Below are positions 58,301 to 64,000 of a stretch of 64,000 nt of DNA, piece after piece. A model generated the notes under the pieces. It was not told the origin of the DNA and ran no database searches. It saw nothing but the letters and a program-made list of their open reading frames with translations. Positions within the stretch are counted from its first letter, which is position 1. Every line of letters starts with the position of its first letter. Position numbers and translations under genes: made by a program. The DNA is from Roseiarcus sp963836695. GTDB lineage: Bacteria > Pseudomonadota > Alphaproteobacteria > Rhizobiales > Beijerinckiaceae. The DNA is taken from assembly GCA_963836695.1 (NCBI GenBank), contig CAWIKX010000040.1, forward strand, positions 62,001-126,000, read 5' to 3'.

Positions 58301-61300
58301 CAGGCTGTCGCGGCCATCCGCGTCCAAGGCGGATCTGTCGCCGATGAACTCGGCGCCGCAGCCGACGCAGTCACGCGCGACTTCAGCATTCGGTCGAATT
58401 CGTTGATCGAGCGGCTGCAAGGCGGGGGCGAACGGCTTTCCGAAACGATCGTCGTACACGGCGATAGCCTTGTCGGGCGCCTTAACGACGCCGCGGACCG
58501 CCTGCACGACACCGTCGTGGTGCGTGGGCAGGTCCTTGAAGACAGGCTTACCGGGTCGAGCGAACGGCTGAGCGCGCTCATCACGGATCGCGCGGAAGAT
58601 GCAGCCGCGATCCTTGACGCCGCGGCTGCGCGGTGGGGGGAACAGTTCGAGGCCCGCGAGAGCCAGTTGCGCGGCGCGGTCAACAACCAGAACGACGCGC
58701 TTGAGACCCTTTTCGACGAATCGACGAGTCGCCTCGTCGGCGCGATCTCAGCCGAGGGCGCGCTCGCTCAGGCGCAGATCGAGGCCTCCGCGGCTCGATC
58801 CATGGCCACGCTGAACTCCGAGTCGGCGCAAATCAACGAGCGCCTTGCGGCGCTCGCCATCGACGCCGCAGCCGCGGCGGCGAACGGAGCGGGCAGCGTG
58901 CATGAAGCGTTGAGCGAGCGTATCGCGGCTTTTGACGATATCGTGAACCGGCGCGCCGTCAGCCTCGTGGAGGCTGTGTCGCAACAGACCGAGCGCATGC
59001 GCGAGTATCTGCAAGCGTTGGATGGCCTTGTCGGCGAAAGCGGCCATAGTGTCATCGACCGGCTTGGGGCCCACTCCGACGAGCTCAACGCTCGGATCTC
59101 CGGGCATCTCGATTCGATCGACATGATGATGCAGGCCCGGCGCGAAGAGCTCGACAAGCGCTTCGTCGATCACCGCGAACAACTGGCGACCAAGTCCGCA
59201 GAGCGGTTGGAGCAATTTGAAATCGCTTCCGCAGCGCATCGCAACTCGGTCGATCTGGCCTTGGCGTCGCACTCGCGCCGTCTCGAGACTTCGCTCGGAG
59301 ACGGACTTGCGCGGTTCGAAGGCGCAATCGACGGTCGCGGCGGCGAAATCCTCGGGCGCATCGGCGATCGCTCCGCGGCACTCGCGGCCGATCTTGGCGC
59401 GAAGCTTGCCGCGATCGAGGAGACTCTCGTCAACCGCGGCGGCGCGATCGACGATAGGCTCGGTCAGCGCAACGAAGAGGCGGCGGCGATGTTCGACCGC
59501 CGTCTGCAAGCAATCGACGAACGCGCCGGGGCAAAGCTTCACGAAGTGTCGTCGACGCTCGAAAGCCTTCTGGCGCGGATCGAAGACGCGCTGGCGCAGC
59601 GTGGCCGGACGCTGTCCGAGACCCTCGCCCGCACCACTCTCGAAACCGCCAAGGCGCTCGGCGACGGTGGGCGCGAGATCACGCAAGGCATGAGCGCTAA
59701 ATCGGCGGAGATCGGCGAGGCGCTGCAACGGCGAGCGGAGGAATTGACGCAAACCCTGTCTGCGGTCGCGCGAGACATCAATGCGACCTTGACCGGCCGC
59801 GTCGAGGACGTCTCGCGGTCGCTCGGACTGAGTGTCGACCAGTTCAAGGAACAAGTCGTCACGCCGATGCACGACCTGAGCAGGCGCCTAAACTCGAGCC
59901 GCGCCGAACTGGAAGACCAAGTGGGCGAGCACGCTGAGCGTGTCACGGCGATGCTCGACTTGCACAAGGCGTCGATGGGCGCTGCCTTCAACTCCCACAA
60001 AGTCATTGTCGCCGACGCCACACAGCAGAGCGTGCAGATCTTTGACGCGCGCCTGGCGGCCCTGGCCGAGGCCGCTGACCAAAGCACGCGCGTCATTGAC
60101 TTGCGGCTGACCGACATGGTGCAGGCGGCGAATCGCAGCGCCGAAACCATCGATGAACGCCTTGTCGGTCGCATTCAGGCGATGACCGAAACTCTGACAA
60201 GAGCAGCGTCGGAAGCCGAATCGATCTGGACGGCTCGAGGCGCGAGCGTCGCCAATGCACTCAGAGCGAAGGTCGATGACTTGCGCGAGGTCATCGAAGG
60301 CAAGGGCGCCGACCTGGTGGCCGCCCTCGGTGAGCGAGGAGATGACGTCTCGGCGAGAATCGTCGGAGTCGGCGAGCGCGCGATGCAAACCCTCGACCAG
60401 CAGATGGCTGGCCTTGCAACTCTGCTGACCCGGCGCACGGACGAGCTGATCGCCGCGGTCAATGGCAGCGCCGCGGACCCAGTGCGCGCGTTGAGCGCGC
60501 TGACCGGGCAGTTGCGTTCCGAGGTCGCCGATTCCAGCGAAGCGTTGCGTAGCGTCGCCGCCGAGGCGACACACCGGTCGGCCGAAACGATCGAAGCACT
60601 GCTGAAACGGTTGACCGAGCAGGTCGAAGCTTCCGGTGCCTCACTGCGCGAAGCCGTAACCCGTAGCGCCGAGAGCTCGGTCGAGTCGCTCTCCGGCACA
60701 AGTGATCGGCTGCGCGGCGAACTGACATCGGCGATCGACAACCTCGATCAGACCAGCGCCGTCATCGACCGGGCGATCGGATCGGCCGGAGACCGGCTCG
60801 TCGCCGTGCAAAGCGGGCTCCAGGCGAGAGTTGAGGAATTCCAGCAGGCGCTCGGCGGCATCGCCTCCCAAGTCGCAGCTCTGGGACGCCTTTCGGCCAC
60901 CACTCAGTCCGACGCAAGCAGCCTGGCCGAGCAGCTCGCCCAGCATGCGGAAGCTCTCGGAGTTGTAGGACGGGATCTTGCGCAACAGCAGCAGGGCGTC
61001 GATTTTGCCCTTGAGCGCCGCCGAAACAGCCTCGAGGCGCTCATCGGCGACATCTCGGGCCGCAGTGAAGCCTTCGAGACAACTTTAGGGCGCTTCGCGA
61101 CCAATGTAGAAGAAAGTTTTGGCCGGTCTCAAGCTCGCGCCCAGGAGATCACCGCCGCGCTTGCCTCCGCCACCAGAGGCGCGTCGATCGCTGTCGCAGG
61201 CCAGTTTGAAACCATTCGCGACACAGCGGCGAAAGAGCGTGAACGAACGGTTCAAGCGCTGCAGGCAACTCTGGAACAGACCAACACGCAGCTCACCGGC

Positions 61301-62242
61301 GCTCTGGATCAGGCTGCTGACCGCTTCCGTCAGTCGGTTGCTGAAGTGAAGGACATGACGAGCCAGGTGCAGCGTGAGCTCGACCAGACGCGGCAAGAAC
61401 TGCGCCGCGGGGTTCTCGATCTACCGCAGGAGACGAGCGAAACGGCCGAGGCGATGCGGCGGGTCGTTTCTGATCAGATCCGGGCCCTGAAGGAGCTTGC
61501 CGCATTGGTGTCGGATTCGGGCGGGACTTACGACGTCGTCGAACCAGTCGCGACAACCGCAGCCTCGGGCACACGTATTGAGAAGCCGCTACTGCGCGTT
61601 GGCGAGAGGGCGAGTGAAGTCGAGGTCCCTTCGCAGCCCGAAGCCTTCGCGCCCATCACCGAAGCGATTGCCGCGGCCGAGAGCCCCACGTTAGGGCGAA
61701 TTGGTGCATCTGAAGAGAGCCCCCCGTTCTCGCGGGCGCAAACGCAATCGTGGCCGGCGTCGCCCGCTACAGCGCCGCGGCGAGCTCCGGGTCCGGCAAA
61801 CTCGCCTCCAGCGCCGGCTGCCGATCGTGGCCAGCCCGGATGGCTTTCGAACCTGCTTGCGGCTGCCTCCCGGGACGAGCCCGAGGAGGCAGGGACAAAG
61901 GGGGCGGAAACGCTCGAGGCGCTGAACCGGGAAATCCCCAGCCTCATCGACAACGCGGCTGCAGTGGAGATGTGGGATCGATGGCGCCGCGGGGACACCG
62001 GAGCTGTGTCACGCCGCCTCTACACCGAGGCCGGCCAACAAGCTTTCGACGAGCTTCGCCGCCGCTTCCGCGCCGACCCCCAGTTCCGGGAAACGACAAC
62101 CCGTTACATGCAAGAGTTCGAGCGCCTGCTGACCAAGATCGGTCAGAACGACCGCGACGGCGCGCAGTGGCGGGCCTATCTGTTGTCCAATACCGGCAAG
62201 GTCTACACGATCCTCGCGCACGCCTCAGGAAAGCTCGGCTAG
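55310..62242 (+). CDS. growth-pole-ring-like giant coiled-coil protein (GPR-type)
   Basis: 2310 residues. A Pro-rich cytosolic N-terminus is followed by two membrane spans (about 115-137 and 154-175) and then a very long Ala/Asp/Arg-rich helical region. Residues 440-1029 are thirteen 44-residue repeats ('DDVVARVSASGEQ...AIRxHGDS...ADQLA...'); 44 is four 11-residue hendecad turns, as in apolipoprotein-like coils. A less regular coil extends to about 2060. A Pro-rich linker leads to a conserved end ('EMWDRWRRGDTGAVSRRLYTEAGQQAFDELRRRFRADP'). The layout matches the growth pole ring protein of Agrobacterium (about 2100 residues), needed for polar growth; homology is judged from architecture and the C-terminal block. 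Confidence 0.8.
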   Translation: MVKQNPATDPVSAAMSAIESALNLTDDDEAVLADVGAFSPQLAPAKPTAATPVLKPSQPASDAPTLLRAGPPQPSAPENEPKPTIPAPTPANDDRENVGAVLQAMNARPASQTPFIIALVASLLWATICALYAYISVWPSASRRPLDMLLRPETPLFLLAALGPIIFMFAFAALSRRLRELRQSARAISQVAVRLAEPETMAGEHVATLSQAIRRELTSMGDGVERALARAAELETRVRSEVSTLERSYSDNERKIRLLIAEMADQRESIVTSGTRVRDAIATAHDSIAQDLVVAGGNLSERLTETGQKLTASLGATSDEITGAMDRTGSATLERIVAEGARMSVSIEAVGETLADRLANTSQKAAGDILSRVGDVDNRLKAVGDTLLSRLGERGDNLIERIQTSQNSVVEAIDEHGERVATRLGDAAEFARSAVGAHADDVVGRISGSSTRAVDAIRAHGDSIADQLAEASQALSAAFGAHGDDVLGRINANSAEVLEAIRYHGNSIAARLSDAAASASDAVTAHADTVVTRVSASSEEAAQTLKLHGDIVAARLLEAAETVNSHGESVAAQLNGASAAMSSAVAAYADEVVGRVSASGAQTVEAIRVQANSAADQLAQASAAARSAVADYSNEVVGRATASGAQTVEAIRTESDRVIEQLNQASAATRSAVGEYTEDVVARVSASGDEAAAAIRYHGESIADQLTHASAATRSAVDGYADDVVARVSASGEQATAAIRVHGDSVADQLAETSAAARSAVSEYADDVVTRVSDSGEQAVAAIRYHGDSIADQLAETSAAARSAAAEISDEIAARINASGDQAVAAIRSHGDSIADQLVQTSDATRSAVAQHSDEVVARISASGEQAVEAIRFHGDSVADRLAHTSEVTRSAVAQHSDEVVARISASGGQAAEAIRFHGDSIAGRLAQASEASRTAVAEHADDVVARINASGEHAVEAIRFHGDSVADRLAQASEATRSAAGEYADDVVARVSASGQQAVAAIRVQGGSVADELGAAADAVTRDFSIRSNSLIERLQGGGERLSETIVVHGDSLVGRLNDAADRLHDTVVVRGQVLEDRLTGSSERLSALITDRAEDAAAILDAAAARWGEQFEARESQLRGAVNNQNDALETLFDESTSRLVGAISAEGALAQAQIEASAARSMATLNSESAQINERLAALAIDAAAAAANGAGSVHEALSERIAAFDDIVNRRAVSLVEAVSQQTERMREYLQALDGLVGESGHSVIDRLGAHSDELNARISGHLDSIDMMMQARREELDKRFVDHREQLATKSAERLEQFEIASAAHRNSVDLALASHSRRLETSLGDGLARFEGAIDGRGGEILGRIGDRSAALAADLGAKLAAIEETLVNRGGAIDDRLGQRNEEAAAMFDRRLQAIDERAGAKLHEVSSTLESLLARIEDALAQRGRTLSETLARTTLETAKALGDGGREITQGMSAKSAEIGEALQRRAEELTQTLSAVARDINATLTGRVEDVSRSLGLSVDQFKEQVVTPMHDLSRRLNSSRAELEDQVGEHAERVTAMLDLHKASMGAAFNSHKVIVADATQQSVQIFDARLAALAEAADQSTRVIDLRLTDMVQAANRSAETIDERLVGRIQAMTETLTRAASEAESIWTARGASVANALRAKVDDLREVIEGKGADLVAALGERGDDVSARIVGVGERAMQTLDQQMAGLATLLTRRTDELIAAVNGSAADPVRALSALTGQLRSEVADSSEALRSVAAEATHRSAETIEALLKRLTEQVEASGASLREAVTRSAESSVESLSGTSDRLRGELTSAIDNLDQTSAVIDRAIGSAGDRLVAVQSGLQARVEEFQQALGGIASQVAALGRLSATTQSDASSLAEQLAQHAEALGVVGRDLAQQQQGVDFALERRRNSLEALIGDISGRSEAFETTLGRFATNVEESFGRSQARAQEITAALASATRGASIAVAGQFETIRDTAAKERERTVQALQATLEQTNTQLTGALDQAADRFRQSVAEVKDMTSQVQRELDQTRQELRRGVLDLPQETSETAEAMRRVVSDQIRALKELAALVSDSGGTYDVVEPVATTAASGTRIEKPLLRVGERASEVEVPSQPEAFAPITEAIAAAESPTLGRIGASEESPPFSRAQTQSWPASPATAPRRAPGPANSPPAPAADRGQPGWLSNLLAAASRDEPEEAGTKGAETLEALNREIPSLIDNAAAVEMWDRWRRGDTGAVSRRLYTEAGQQAFDELRRRFRADPQFRETTTRYMQEFERLLTKIGQNDRDGAQWRAYLLSNTGKVYTILAHASGKLG
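56627..58396. repeat. 132-bp tandem repeats within the giant gene, 13 units
   Basis: Units of 132 bases (44 codons) run without gaps except unit 3, which is 54 bases (18 codons) longer. Units 9-12 are nearly identical; for example 57841 and 57973 share more than 45 bases in register. This favours slipped-strand or recombination changes in copy number. Confidence 0.9.
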
Positions 62243-62355
62243 ACTATAAGCTTGCGAAAGCCATTGCTCCGTCATGCCCGCGAAAGCGCATGACAGACAA
62301 CCTTCGTCAAGGACCCAGTGGCGCTCGCCGGCGCTGCGAGAGAAACGCACGTCTC

Positions 62356-63889
62356 TCATGCGTCGCGATAGATGTCCCTGTAAGCTTCTCGCAGCGCCGC
62401 TTTTTGCACCTTGCCCATGACGTTGCGCGGCAGCGAATCGATAAGGACGACCTGCTTGGGCGTTTTGAACTTCGCTAAGCGAGGCGCGAGGGCCGAGAGG
62501 ATCGTTTGCTCGCTGAGCGTCGCGCCCGGACGTGCAACAACAGCCGCCGTCACGGCTTCGCCGAAATCCGCATGCGGCACGCCAAATACGGCGCTCTCGA
62601 GCACGCCCTCGATTGCGTCGATCTCGACCTCGACCTCCTTCGGATAAACGTTGAAGCCACCGGAAATCACCAGGTCCTTGGCCCGCCCGACGATGTGGAT
62701 GTAGCCGTCGTCGTCAACGTGGGCCACGTCGCCGGTGATGAAAAAGCCGTCAGCGCGAAACTCCTGCGCGGTCTTCTCGGGCATTCGCCAGTAGCCGGCG
62801 AAGACGTTGGGACCCTTGACCTCGATGATTCCGATCTCTCCACGCTGAATTGGGGCGCCGCTTTCAGGCTCGACAATGCGCACGCGGACCTCTGGAAGCG
62901 CGAAACCCACCGTTCCCGGCCGCCGTTCGCCGTCGTACGGATTGGACGTGATCATGCTGGTTTCGGTCATGCCGTAGCGCTCAAGAATGGCGAAGCCACT
63001 GCGCTCCCTCCAAGCGGCATGAGTATCGGCGAGCAGCGGCGCAGAGCCCGAGACGAAGAGACGCATGTTCGCGCAAACATTGCGATCGAGGCCCGAATGA
63101 TCGAGAAGGCGGGTATAGAACGTCGGCACCCCCATCATCGCCGTCGCTTCCGGCAGCACCGCGATCACCGCTTCAGGATCGAACCTCGGCATGAAGATCA
63201 TCGTCGCCCCGGAGAGCAGTGCGACGTTGACCGCCACGAACAGCCCGTGAGTATGAAACACAGGCAGCGCATGAATGAGCCTGTCGGCGGAGCTGAACCG
63301 CCAACAGTCGATCAGGGTCAGCGCATTCGATGATAGATTCTCGTGAGTCAGCATCGCCCCTTTCGAGCGGCCGGTGGTGCCCGAGGTGTAGAGAATAGCG
63401 GCGAGATCGCCGGACGCCCGAGGCGTCGTTTCGAATTCGGCCGGCGCGACTGCTATCGCCTCGGCGAACGTCCCGTCGTTCTTGACGCCGAGACTTCTCA
63501 ACTGAGCGCAGGTTGAGTTTCTGCGCCAGCGCACGCATTGGCTCGAGCCGGTCGGGACGGCTGAGGGTCAGCGCTGGTTCGGCGTCGCCCAGGAAGTATT
63601 CGAGCTCGGCGAGCGTATAGGCAGCGTTCAGAGGAAGCAGCACCGCGCCCGCTCGAAGGCAAGCGAGGGCGACGACGATCACGTCAGTCGATTTCTCAAT
63701 CTGCGCCGCGACCCGGTCGCCAGGCTTGATCCCGAACGCGACAAGCGCATTTGCGGCCTGCGCAGAGCGCTTGAACAACTCGCCGTAGGTTAGCTCGGTA
63801 GCGTCTCGCGTCTCGAGAGCAATCTTATCCGGATGGGGCGCTCGCTCTGCCATGAGGTCAAACAGATTTGCGGACTGATGTCGCGACAC
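62356..63889 (-). pseudogene. malonyl-CoA synthetase-like acyl-CoA ligase (MatB type), one frameshift
   Basis: About 510 residues once the frames are joined. The GTG at 63889 follows GGAGG by 6 bases. The first frame reads 'RHQSANLFDLMAERAPHPDKIALETRD' to 'ALAQKLNLRSV'; near 63490-63510 the other frame takes over at 'SLGVKNDGTFAEAI'. The AMP-binding motif 'ILYTSGTTGRSKGAM', 'ITGDVAHVDDDGYIHIVGRAKDLVISGGFNVYP' and the catalytic Lys region 'LPRNVMGKVQK' follow, matching malonyl-CoA synthetases. It makes malonyl-CoA from malonate, CoA and ATP. A homopolymer is not obvious at the break. Confidence 0.82.
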
Positions 63890-64000
63890 TTGGCCTCCGG
63901 ATTTTGAGGGCGCGAACCGCGTTCGAGAAGGCGGACACTTTGCATTATAGGCTGGCGAGCCGTGCAAATGCGAGGGGTGGAAGAGATCTCGCCGTAAAAC
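63890..64000. other. window edge, no gene seen
   Basis: Region upstream of the malonyl-CoA synthetase-like gene. No gene seen. Confidence 0.3.

Noticed and set aside
56627..58396. Tandem repeats considered as a CRISPR array
   Set aside because: Units are 132 bases, contiguous, in frame with a coding sequence and without spacers.
56978..58686. Long antisense frames inside the giant gene
   Set aside because: They mirror the repetitive, GC-rich coding strand; repeats keep the antisense frame open without selection.

Overview
The window looks like chromosome of a GC-rich alphaproteobacterium of the order Hyphomicrobiales (Rhizobiales), perhaps near the Beijerinckiaceae/Methylocystaceae. The family assignment is inference. 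The order-level signs are a giant protein resembling the growth pole ring protein of polar-growing Rhizobiales, a phasin with a PhaR-type operator, clpS-clpA, a DUF1489 gene, a PEP-CTERM protein of the PEPxxWAMM type and an S11 carboxypeptidase ending in a SPOR domain. No rRNA, tRNA or CRISPR array was seen.

Layout. 0.1-2.3 kb: an IS481-type element interrupted by an IS630-type element. 2.3-10.3 kb: B12-binding radical SAM enzyme, adenine deaminase, MFS exporter, pyridoxal kinase, PhzF protein and Nudix hydrolase. 10.7-17.3 kb: SPW-repeat membrane protein, a 0.67 kb non-coding stretch, clpA/clpS, phasin and D,D-carboxypeptidase. 17.3-22 kb: membrane J-domain protein, VWA protein, adenylate/guanylate cyclase, DUF1489 protein and aldo/keto reductase. 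22-33.8 kb: Lhr-type helicase, gamma-glutamyltransferase, lipoprotein, L,D-transpeptidase, orphan amino-acid binding protein, three small secreted proteins, a broken thioesterase and a PEP-CTERM protein. 34-42.3 kb: a surface-polysaccharide type island (Gfo/Idh oxidoreductase, aldonolactone-oxidase-like flavoprotein, GT2, TylF- and FkbM-type methyltransferases, flippase) that includes AT-richer DNA and decayed genes. 42.6-49.4 kb: a nucleoside deaminase divergent from a BMP-type ABC importer with two tandem binding proteins. 49.4-55 kb: membrane proteins, OprB porin, DUF2478 protein, ferredoxin reductase, [2Fe-2S] ferredoxin and an Hpt protein. 55.3-62.2 kb: the 2310-residue growth-pole-ring-like protein. 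62.3-63.9 kb: a malonyl-CoA synthetase-like gene.

How the genes fit together. Adenine deaminase, the cytidine/guanine-type deaminase and the BMP importer suggest purine uptake and salvage. The carboxypeptidase, L,D-transpeptidase and growth-pole-ring-like protein are envelope-growth functions. The 34-42 kb block probably modifies and exports a surface glycan.

Caution. At least seven otherwise well-preserved genes are each broken by one or two single-base indels (gamma-glutamyltransferase, thioesterase, flippase, second BMP binding protein, DUF2478, Hpt, malonyl-CoA synthetase). Many lie in short homopolymers. Residual consensus errors are at least as likely as real pseudogenes, so these entries give the reconstructed gene and the suspected base.
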